Assembly: GCA_959596515.1 (NCBI GenBank)
Contig: CAUFXR010000083.1
Span: 1-11,974 of the forward strand
Direction of reading: 5' to 3'
DNA: 11,974 bases
From: an uncultured Oscillospiraceae bacterium
GTDB lineage: Bacteria; Bacillota; Clostridia; Oscillospirales; Acutalibacteraceae
Below, piece after piece: positions 6,977 through 11,974 of the stretch. The position numbers and the translations under genes were made by a program. Below the pieces are notes generated by a model. That model was given only the letters and a program-made list of their open reading frames with translations, was not told the DNA's origin and made no database searches. The stretch's first letter is position 1; every line of letters begins with the position of its first letter.

Positions 6977-7498
6977 TCACTCCTTCCGCAGGTACTGCTC
7001 CAGACAACCGCAGTATCTTTTCAGTTCCCGCAATCCCTGTTGGTACCGACGGGTCACTGTGGAGACCTCGACCCCCAATTCCTTGGCGATCTGACTTTTA
7101 GAGGCCCCCGATAGATACCTTGAAATAATCCGGCGGGTTTCCGGGGAAAGTTCCCGTTCCATGATTTCTGTTACCGCCTTCGCCACCCTTTTTCGATTGG
7201 CGCTGTTATCCGAACGATGCTCCAATTCTCCCGCAATAAAAAATATTTTTTGATCCTTGTGAGCGCCGGATTCCTCCTCTCCCGAATAGGAAATCACGCG
7301 GGAGGGGATTGGTTCCCTCAACACCAGAAGATTATCCTTGCAGCACCGCTCTAATTCTTCCAGTGTCTCCAGTGTTCTCTCTTGTTCGTGCCGGCATGGA
7401 TTTTCTTCCTCTGCCTGGGACAAAATCGCTCTTTTTTGTTCCCGTATCCGCAGCAACTCTCGCCGATACCGTTGTTCCGCCTCCTGACGAAAAGTCAT
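6977..7498 (-). CDS. Small sigma-70 region 4-like HTH protein with coiled-coil N-terminus
   Basis: 173 residues from the ATG at 7498. The last third is a sigma region 4-type helix-turn-helix: ELSPETRRIISRYLSGAS then KSQIAKELGVEVSTVTRRY (about 116-152), followed by QQGLRELKRY. The N-terminal third is charged and helical (QEAEQRYRRELLRIREQK), likely coiled coil. No region 2 is present, so it is not a complete sigma factor; proteins of this kind occur in clostridial prophages and integrative elements as late-gene or control regulators. The start overlaps the upstream stop as ATGA, with GAGGAG 11 nt before. A GTG at 7510 would add four residues but lies inside that ribosome region. It is the last gene of the leftward operon. 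DNA targets are unknown. Confidence 0.75.
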   Translation of the reverse strand: MTFRQEAEQRYRRELLRIREQKRAILSQAEEENPCRHEQERTLETLEELERCCKDNLLVLREPIPSRVISYSGEEESGAHKDQKIFFIAGELEHRSDNSANRKRVAKAVTEIMERELSPETRRIISRYLSGASKSQIAKELGVEVSTVTRRYQQGLRELKRYCGCLEQYLRKE

Positions 7499-7812
7499 AG
7501 GACGTTCCACTCCTCATATAGGACCCGGCCGCCTTGCTCTGAAGAAAATTTCAGCACCGGCAGCATATATTTGCAGGACTCGGACACTTTCTCCAGCCCG
7601 GTTACCCAATGTTCTGAAATCGTCGCTTCGCTGACACCGCATTTTTTCGCGATTTCTTTATTGCGTTCCCCGTTGATTTTCATGCGGAATACTAGCCACT
7701 GTTTTAAGGTGAGAATCTCCTCAGCGGTTTTTAAAATCATGTCTCGCTCCGCCTGCGTTTCAGGCTGATTGTTTTTTAGAATGAAATATATTTTTTTTGC
7801 TCTCCCAGTCAT
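7495..7812 (-). CDS. Small sigma-70 region 4-like HTH regulator
   Basis: 105 residues from ATG 7812, which has a strong AAAAGGAGG ribosome site. The central part ILTLKQWLVFRMKINGERN then KEIAKKCGVSEATISEHWV (about 33-70) is a sigma region 4/LuxR-like helix-turn-helix. The N-terminus GRAKKIYFILKNNQPETQ and the C-terminus are not recognised. The open frame continues upstream to 7917, but that start has no ribosome site, so I reject the 35-residue extension. It overlaps the next gene by 4 bp (ATGA) and therefore probably works with it; the two proteins share a fold but little sequence. Small HTH proteins like this are typical of phage-related control regions. It could be a partial sigma factor, a transcriptional activator or an antitermination factor. 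Confidence 0.72.
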   Translation of the reverse strand: MTGRAKKIYFILKNNQPETQAERDMILKTAEEILTLKQWLVFRMKINGERNKEIAKKCGVSEATISEHWVTGLEKVSESCKYMLPVLKFSSEQGGRVLYEEWNVL

Positions 7813-7951
7813 TACGCCTTTCCTCCTTTTAATCGAGGCTCGCGGCCTTCCGCTTCTTTTCTTCCAATTTGGGAATTCTTTTGTTTTTTCACCGGTTGAA
7901 AGCCATTTTCGTGACATCCGCTAAACAGAGCCAGGAAAAAACTTTACCCTT
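7813..7951 (-). other. Untranslated spacer inside the leftward operon
   Basis: 139 bp between the cysteine-rich gene and the first HTH gene. It holds the RBS of the HTH gene (AGGAGG near 7821-7826). No terminator or separate promoter was evident, so co-transcription from the promoter at 8205-8233 is assumed. Confidence 0.4.
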
Positions 7952-8128
7952 TTACAGTCCTCTGATAGAGGGCCGCCGTTTTTTCAGTCGCTTTTTTGTG
8001 CACCGCTCCGGCGGGCAGCCTCTGGGAATTCCGGTGTCTAAAATGTAAAGACAGCACTTTAAAAGGTCGTATCCATCGTTGCTCAACGGCCGGTGATGAA
8101 TACACCCCCTGCAGGAGTCCCGGTTCAT
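7952..8128 (-). CDS. Small cysteine-rich, possibly zinc-binding, protein of phage/element type
   Basis: 58 residues from the ATG at 8128, preceded by GAGAGGAG. A TTG six codons upstream is a less likely start. Six cysteines are arranged CRGC near the N-terminus (Cys6, Cys9), CC in the middle (25, 26), and RGCPPERC near the end (38, 43), with His11 and His12 after the first pair. This suggests one structural zinc or other metal site. The C-terminus is very basic (KKRLKKRRPSIRGL), fitting nucleic-acid contact. The pattern resembles short CxxC...CC...RGCPxxxC proteins that I recall from clostridial prophages, but I know no function. It is the first gene of the leftward operon, just after the operator region. 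Confidence 0.65.
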   Translation of the reverse strand: MNRDSCRGCIHHRPLSNDGYDLLKCCLYILDTGIPRGCPPERCTKKRLKKRRPSIRGL

Positions 8129-8176
8129 AAATCTCCTCTCTTTCAATACCCTTTTTAATTTTTGATTATGTAAATT

Positions 8177-8194
8177 ATATCCGTTAACGGTTAA
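8177..8194. promoter_or_regulatory. Operator site 1 (perfect core palindrome CCGTTAACGG)
   Basis: ATATCCGTTAACGGTTAA; the 10-bp core is a perfect palindrome. It lies at about +4 to +21 of the leftward transcript. It is one of three related sites and a likely target of the XRE protein encoded at 8354. Confidence 0.68.
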
Positions 8195-8204
8195 TTTTTA
8201 TCTT

Positions 8205-8233
8205 ATATTATCACCACTAATGGGTATTGTCAA
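8205..8233 (-). promoter_or_regulatory. Leftward sigma-A promoter of the Cys-rich/HTH operon
   Basis: On the minus strand TTGACA (8228-8233), 17 bp, TAATAT (8205-8210). The predicted start is near 8198. One operator copy fills the spacer and another covers the first transcribed bases, so repressor binding should block it. Confidence 0.82.
8210..8227. promoter_or_regulatory. Operator site 2, inside the leftward promoter spacer
   Basis: Read on the minus strand ATACCCATTAGTGGTGAT, matching site 3 at 12 of 18 positions, with the CC/GG dyad kept. It occupies the spacer between the -35 and -10 boxes of the leftward promoter. It is the most diverged copy. Confidence 0.55.
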
Positions 8234-8250
8234 CATTTTTTAAGAAAAAA

Positions 8251-8268
8251 ATATCCATTAACGGAAAT
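8251..8268. promoter_or_regulatory. Operator site 3, between the two divergent promoters
   Basis: ATATCCATTAACGGAAAT, sharing ATATCC.TTAACGG with site 1. It ends 6 bp before the -35 of the rightward repressor promoter and 17 bp behind the leftward -35, a position that could serve autoregulation. Confidence 0.65.
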
Positions 8269-8274
8269 TTTGTC

Positions 8275-8303
8275 TTGTATTCCTAATTGGTATATGCTAT
8301 AAT
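8275..8303 (+). promoter_or_regulatory. Rightward sigma-A promoter of the XRE repressor gene
   Basis: TTGTAT (8275-8280), 17 bp, TATAAT (8298-8303). Start near 8310, with a leader of about 44 nt. The -35 is weaker than that of the leftward promoter. Confidence 0.8.
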
Positions 8304-8353
8304 TACCTCAGCATGGGGCGGTTTTGCGCCTAGAATAAAGGGGATAGGAATTT

Positions 8354-8731
8354 ATGGGGCTGGAAATTATCAATCAACGGAAAAAAATGAAAAAGCTTAC
8401 CAACGAGGAACTTTCTGTTTTATCCGGCGTGCCGAAAGGCACTATCGATAAAATTACGTCAGGCGCTACTAAGGACCCAAAACTGGAAACCCTTAAAGCG
8501 CTCGCCCGGGTATTGGATTGCTCTTTGTCCGATTTTGACGATTCCAAGAAAAATTTATCGGCGGAGCCTTCCGGGCGGGAAGTCCTGCAGAACCGGATCG
8601 ACATATTAACCGACTATTTTCAGAAAATGGGCATTATTCAGCCTGGCGGTGATCTTTCCGATCAGGATCTGGAGTTTTTCAAGGGGCTGCTGTCTTTAAT
8701 CGACGCCTACTTTGGAAGGAAAAATGCATAA
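8354..8731 (+). CDS. XRE-family HTH transcriptional repressor
   Basis: 125 residues. Residues 5-62 form a classical Cro/C1-type helix-turn-helix: NQRKKMKKLTNEELSVLSGV, then PKGTIDKITSGATKDPKLET and LKALARVLDCSLSDF. The C-terminal 60 residues (from about SREVLQ-like REVLQNRIDILTDYF to the end) are helical and probably the dimerisation part; no LexA-type protease or metallopeptidase motif is visible, so cleavage-based induction is not supported. The ribosome site is GGGGATAGGA before the ATG. It is divergent from the Cys-rich/HTH operon across a region with three near-identical dyads, the arrangement expected of an autoregulated repressor that keeps the operon silent. A strong terminator follows, so it is monocistronic. 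What releases repression is not visible here. Confidence 0.88.
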   Translation: MGLEIINQRKKMKKLTNEELSVLSGVPKGTIDKITSGATKDPKLETLKALARVLDCSLSDFDDSKKNLSAEPSGREVLQNRIDILTDYFQKMGIIQPGGDLSDQDLEFFKGLLSLIDAYFGRKNA

Positions 8732-8768
8732 ATTGCGCCTATATTGGGTTTTGCGATCATTATTTGCA

Positions 8769-8805
8769 AAAAAAGGTCCGCCGTTGATCATGGCGGACCT
8801 TTTTT
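8769..8805 (+). terminator. Intrinsic terminator of the XRE repressor gene
   Basis: AAAAAAGGTCCGCC (8769-8782) pairs perfectly with GGCGGACCTTTTTT (8792-8805) over a 9-nt loop. The A-run upstream and T-run downstream make it bidirectional in principle. Confidence 0.92.
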
Positions 8806-9414
8806 GATTTTTCCATAATATTCTCAAGGCAACAAATTCAGCAGCACTTTTCGGCTTTAGCATTTCAACAAGGGAAATCCAGAGAATTAAAGCAGACTCG
8901 TGGAAAACAACATTGGAGGTTACCAGCGGTCTGAAAAAATACTAGCTGGTATCTGATGCTGATATTAGACCTCTGATCCGCGTCCTGTTTTACTCGAGGC
9001 CCCTTAAAAATGTCGCCATAACTCTTTCTGATTCAAATCACACACAATAAACTTTGGTTATTAAACACCTATGCGCAACACCATGAGCGCGAAACAGAAA
9101 TTTATTTTTCCTTAACTCAAAATCATCAGTAACTTATTTTAGTAAGACCGTGGTGTCTTTGACTTTTCTGTGTAAGAGCGCCGTATTTTTAGTATTTTGA
9201 AAAACAGGGGAATCAGGGCAAAAATTGGTCTTTGATAGCTATGATTAAAAAAGGGTTGTCATTTCTTCATCAACCAGGTGGACAAGGCTGTGGATCAATG
9301 AAACTGTCGTCACTGAATTTCAGGCGGAGGCGCAACGTTCGCACTCCATGAACCGCCAACCTGATGATTTGCGAGATAACAACCCGCTAACACAAGATCT
9401 AGGGAGGATTTTCT
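8806..9414. other. Gene-free, AT-rich interval before the collagen-like gene
   Basis: About 600 bp with stops in all frames and no ORF worth calling; a 36-codon frame starting at the ATG near 9241 has no ribosome site. One small inverted repeat, TACCAGC (8921-8927) and GCTGGTA (8945-8951), is visible. No convincing two-box promoter for the next gene was found. It may be degraded or junction DNA of a mobile element, but I recognise no remnant. Confidence 0.4.
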
Positions 9415-10140
9415 ATGGCGCAGATTATAATTGGAAAAGTAGTCGGCCCCCAGGGACCGCAAGGCGAAACTGGTCCTCAGGGACCGCAGGGTGAGCCCGG
9501 CGCTCAGGGGCCGCAGGGCGAAACTGGTCCCCAGGGACCGCAAGGTGAGCCCGGCGCTCAGGGGCCGCAGGGCGAAACTGGTCCCCAGGGACCGCAAGGT
9601 GAGCCCGGCGCTCAGGGGCCACAGGGCGAAACTGGTCCCCAGGGGCCGCAAGGTGAGCCCGGTCCCCAGGGGCCACAGGGCGAAACTGGTCCCGCCGCAG
9701 ATACCAGTCTTCTGATTGCAAAATCCGAGAAAGGCGCAGCCAATGGTGTCGCGACACTCGACGGAAGCGGAAAGCTGGCACAAATGCCAACGGCCAGTGA
9801 TATCGGGGCGGTATCACAAACCGTCTACGAACTCACGCCTCAAAACGGGTGGAAAGTTGCCAGCGCAGCCTCGACTTGTCATCTTTTTGTGACTGGAAAA
9901 CTTGCCACAGTCATCGCCCGGCTAACCCCTCCGAGTTCTACTATTACAGCTGAAAATTATCAGATTTTTACATTTCCAGACGGTATCACCGCCGCAAAAT
10001 ATATTGACGGCGTAATGGCCTGCAGTGGAAACTTTGAAGGCATGAGATCTGTTCAAATCGGAGGTAAAAATTTAGTGGCATTTTCCGGCACTTACGGTTC
10101 CGGCCCTTATTCCATCAATGCATCGTTTTTGCTCCAATAG
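9415..10140 (+). CDS. Collagen-like repeat protein, phage tail-fibre-like
   Basis: 241 residues. A short N-terminus MAQIIIGKVV is followed by 28 uninterrupted Gly-X-Y triplets (residues 11-94), almost all GPQ, GET, GEP or GAQ, which should form a collagen triple helix. Next comes ANGVATLDGSGKLAQMPTAS (about 109-128), resembling the short linker repeats of phage tail fibres, and then a beta-rich C-terminal part of about 110 residues (with FPDGITAAKYIDGV and QIGGKNLVAFSGTYG) that I do not recognise and that may be a trimeric binding head. No signal peptide or LPXTG anchor is visible, which favours a phage-type structural or fibre protein over a secreted surface collagen. GGGAGGA lies 7 nt upstream of the ATG. 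No other tail genes are in the window. Confidence 0.75.
   Translation: MAQIIIGKVVGPQGPQGETGPQGPQGEPGAQGPQGETGPQGPQGEPGAQGPQGETGPQGPQGEPGAQGPQGETGPQGPQGEPGPQGPQGETGPAADTSLLIAKSEKGAANGVATLDGSGKLAQMPTASDIGAVSQTVYELTPQNGWKVASAASTCHLFVTGKLATVIARLTPPSSTITAENYQIFTFPDGITAAKYIDGVMACSGNFEGMRSVQIGGKNLVAFSGTYGSGPYSINASFLLQ
9445..9696 (+). repeat. 54-bp tandem repeats within the collagen-like gene
   Basis: The landmark GGCGAAACTGGT recurs at 9463, 9517, 9571, 9625 and 9679, exactly 54 bp (18 residues, six triplets) apart with few substitutions. Near identity at DNA level points to recent expansion and makes copy-number variation by slippage likely. Confidence 0.9.
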
Positions 10141-10192
10141 TAATTTCACGATGGTCAAAATTTCAAATAACATGTCCGAATACTTCGCAAAA

Positions 10193-11326
10193 TTAATCCT
10201 CAAGAATGCGGATATCCACTCCGTTTACCTCAACACCGCCTTCCGCTCGAATTAAAATATACTTGGAACCGTTAATAAGCCGAGTTTCGATAAGGTCACC
10301 TCGTTCCGGATTGACCTGAATCACCACATCCGGTGTTTTTATCTGGAGCTTTTTATCCACTAGATTCCGGGGACTGATTTCCAGATCATCCCCAAAAACC
10401 TCTTGGTATTTTCCTTCAAAGACTTCTTGCCGTTCTTTAGAAACGCCGCTGTTCTCCAAGATGTTTTTTACCGTATTCACTGACAGTGTCAAAGGCTCTG
10501 CTTCCCGGCTTTCCTTGTGCTCCTGAATCAGTTCCTGCAGCTGTTCCTGGACCGACTGCACTACCTCCAGACTGCACTCTTCCTCCAGCGTTTCTCCTAA
10601 AACCGTGTCAAAGGTCTCCCGCTGTTCCGCCGCCGGCATGGGAAGCTGACAATGAAACACCGTCTCTGCCAGCTGTTCATGGTTCTCAGCCGGATTTCGA
10701 GTGTAATACAACGCGTTATAAAGATTGGTGGCCCGGTCGTCAAACGCCGGGAATAGAAATCCTACTTCCGGCGGTGACAATACCCAATCCACGTCGCGGT
10801 TATGCAGCAGGTTATCCCGGGCAAAATAGCTCAGCGCAGGCTTTGTCATTTTCACCGGGCACACGCTGCAAACAAAATAGGAATACACTTCGTTGGAGGC
10901 TTCCTCCTGTGTCTCTCCGTCTTTAGAGCGATAGGGAACATCGTAGGTATCAAAGGCCAACAAAATCATATAGTGGCCCTCTAGGGACAAGGATTGGATA
11001 ATCTTTTGATAAAATATCTGAAGAGCTTCCTGGTCATCTAAAGCGGAATCCCTCAGCGTCATCAATAATTTGTGCTCTTCACTGTTCACAACCTGCTGGG
11101 TAGAAAACGTTACATCCATCAGGTTTTTCCCGATCACCCCCGACAGCGACCGTTTTAAACACGCTAGAATCTGCTCGGTTTCTTCCTGTTCTGTCATCGC
11201 CAGAGATTGGCTGAATTGGGAAATAATCTCCTTCTTCTCATTTACATAGCAGACCCGGATATTTGTGATATTGCTTTTTTCCGGCCGGAACCGGCGGCGG
11301 ATTTCCGCGACTTCTCTTTCATTCAT
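10193..11326 (-). CDS. DUF4317 family protein of unknown function
   Basis: 377 residues, cytoplasmic, no signal peptide or membrane segment. The N-terminus MNEREVAEIRRRFRPEKSNI, then CYVNEKKEIISQFSQSL, the segment LGG-free GVIGKNLMDVTFSTQQV (about 63-79), RDSALDDQEALQIFYQKIIQ and PALSYFARDNLLHNRDVDWV with GFLFPAFDDRATNLYNALYY match my memory of the DUF4317 family, widespread in clostridia. I know of no assigned function. The C-terminal third is acidic and helical (EEECSLEVVQSVQEQLQELI) and ends in a short beta segment with VNPERGDLIETRLINGSKY. The start ATG has AGAGGAT upstream. It is transcribed alone from an extended -10 promoter through an unusually long leader, convergent with the collagen-like gene. 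No clear terminator is seen in the 52-bp gap. Confidence 0.85.
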   Translation of the reverse strand: MNEREVAEIRRRFRPEKSNITNIRVCYVNEKKEIISQFSQSLAMTEQEETEQILACLKRSLSGVIGKNLMDVTFSTQQVVNSEEHKLLMTLRDSALDDQEALQIFYQKIIQSLSLEGHYMILLAFDTYDVPYRSKDGETQEEASNEVYSYFVCSVCPVKMTKPALSYFARDNLLHNRDVDWVLSPPEVGFLFPAFDDRATNLYNALYYTRNPAENHEQLAETVFHCQLPMPAAEQRETFDTVLGETLEEECSLEVVQSVQEQLQELIQEHKESREAEPLTLSVNTVKNILENSGVSKERQEVFEGKYQEVFGDDLEISPRNLVDKKLQIKTPDVVIQVNPERGDLIETRLINGSKYILIRAEGGVEVNGVDIRILED

Positions 11327-11604
11327 TTTTATCCTCTTTTCGTATATAGACTATCGTAAGCGTAGGCAGCCGTCTCTCGACGAACCGGCTATCAGCTTGG
11401 TATCCTTTTTCCGGCGCACTGTCGTACAGAACCCTCTAAAACGTCTAGAAAAGGCCGTATCTAACAGGTGGCATCGCTGGCTGTGATCAGCCGTCTGAAT
11501 TTCATCTTTGGAAAAGCCAGACCGTCGGATTTATCGGAAACCGGCTGTTGTGTATAAGCATCTTACACATTTTCCGGCCGTCAGCTTATCGCCGTTTAAG
11601 GCGC
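11327..11604 (-). other. Long, hairpin-rich 5' leader of the DUF4317 gene
   Basis: About 278 nt between the predicted start and the ATG, without an ORF of note. Minus-strand hairpins include TGTGTA/TACACA nested within CCGG/CCGG or CGGAAA/TTTCCG (around 11535-11578), GGCTG-ATCA-CAGCC (around 11479-11493), and CGTC-GAGA-GACG with a GNRA tetraloop (around 11371-11382) inside AGC/GCT. The density of stems suggests a structured RNA element, but it matches no riboswitch class that I recognise. Confidence 0.4.
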
Positions 11605-11610
11605 GAAGCT

Positions 11611-11640
11611 ATTATAGCACACCTTTTCGCTCGGTTCCAA
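11611..11640 (-). promoter_or_regulatory. Promoter of the DUF4317 gene (extended -10)
   Basis: On the minus strand TTGGAA (11635-11640), 18 bp, and TATAAT (11611-11616) preceded by TGC, a TGn extended -10. Start near 11604. Confidence 0.7.
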
Positions 11641-11748
11641 GGGAATCTTGAAGGCAACTTCTTCAAAGGTTAACAGGACATAGATCGCAATAGATCTTTT
11701 CCGCCAGTATCTGGGGCCCATGCTCTATTTTGTCAAAGGAAAGCTGAG

Positions 11749-11892
11749 AGGTACCCTTCCGTCTTAGGTGAAACGGAGGAACCTTTTCCCCGGCAAAGCG
11801 GGGCCTTCTGCCTTTGATAAAACGAAAGCCTTCCCCCGGCAAAGCGGGGCCTTCTGCCTTTGACAAAGCTGAGTTCTTTCCCCTTTCAGCTG
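11749..11892. repeat. Cluster of hairpins with a 46-bp direct repeat
   Basis: A 30-bp sequence beginning CCCCGGCAAAGCGGGG occurs at 11788-11817 and 11834-11863 (period 46, one mismatch); each copy folds as CCCCG-GCAAAG-CGGGG. It is flanked on the left by an imperfect hairpin (AGGT...ACCT, 11749-11785) and on the right by AGCTGA/TCAGCT (about 11868-11892). The minus-strand frame through it changes reading between copies, so I treat it as a noncoding extragenic repeat rather than a gene. Confidence 0.65.
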
Positions 11893-11919
11893 AAACAGAA
11901 AACCGCTTTCCTGTGACGT

Positions 11920-11974
11920 TGAACTGCACCCTATTTGTTAGACAGTATGATATACTGAATAACAAGTGGGGTGA
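11920..11974 (+). mobile_element. Probable left end of an IS3-family insertion sequence (continues beyond window)
   Basis: TGAACTGCACCC followed by TATTTGTTAGACA resembles the terminal inverted repeats of IS3/IS150-group elements as I remember them. About 35 bp later a GTGGGGTGA ribosome-like site appears at the very end of the window, where the first transposase frame (orfA) would begin. A small hairpin CAGTAT-GAT-ATACTG (11943-11957) lies between. The other end and the target duplication are outside the window. Confidence 0.45.

Noticed and set aside
6620..7114. 164-residue plus-strand frame with 27-residue repeats
   Set aside because: Polypyrimidine composition, no ribosome site, and its end lies antisense inside the well-supported HTH gene.
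7813..7917. 35-residue N-terminal extension of the 105-residue HTH protein from ATG 7917
   Set aside because: No ribosome site at 7917, whereas AAAAGGAGG precedes ATG 7812.
9310..9817. Repetitive minus-strand frames opposite the collagen-like gene
   Set aside because: Mirror reading of the 54-bp repeats; the plus frame has a good RBS and a sensible protein.
11663..11965. 100-residue minus-strand frame at the right end
   Set aside because: Runs through hairpin repeats of 46-bp period that shift frame and into the IS-like end; no protein family recognised.

Overview
The window looks like chromosomal DNA of an anaerobic clostridial Firmicute, probably Oscillospiraceae-like. The reasons are a type III glutamine synthetase, a glutamate synthase split into separate domain genes with a 4Fe-4S module, a class I glutamate dehydrogenase, a DUF4317 protein, strong AGGAGG ribosome binding sites and near-consensus sigma-A promoters. 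No rRNA, tRNA or CRISPR array was seen.

Positions 1-6115 are an ammonium-assimilation island. On the minus strand lie the start of the FMN/4Fe-4S subunit of a split glutamate synthase (cut by the window edge) and, before it, the glutaminase (class II amidotransferase) subunit. Divergently on the plus strand are glnN (glutamine synthetase III) and then gdhA (probably NADP-dependent glutamate dehydrogenase), closed by a strong terminator. Together they form the GS/GOGAT and GDH routes between ammonium, glutamine, glutamate and 2-oxoglutarate. The glutamate synthase and glnN transcripts each start from a textbook TTGACA-17-TATAAT promoter. Each begins with a small hairpin carrying a hexaloop with A at position 1 and G at position 4, and this hairpin is mutually exclusive with a terminator hairpin. 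That is the logic of ANTAR-protein antitermination, and the matched pair is the best find here.

Positions 6116-8805 are an accessory segment. A divergent control region (8146-8353) has a promoter each way and three copies of an 18-bp near-palindrome. Rightward is an XRE-type repressor; leftward is an operon of a small cysteine-rich protein and two small sigma-region-4-like HTH proteins, the last two overlapping by ATGA. Downstream of the operon are two unrelated repeat blocks: an 81-bp repeat in a polypyrimidine tract and an array of about fifteen 16-17-bp units. The arrangement resembles a phage or integrative-element switch with no structural genes or integrase in view.

Positions 8806-9414 show no gene. 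Then comes a collagen-like protein (28 Gly-X-Y triplets, phage-fibre-like C-terminal part) whose DNA is an exact 54-bp-period repeat. Convergent to it is a DUF4317 gene with a long, hairpin-rich leader and an extended -10 promoter. The right end holds hairpin-forming 46-bp repeats and what looks like the left end of an IS3-family insertion sequence running out of the window.
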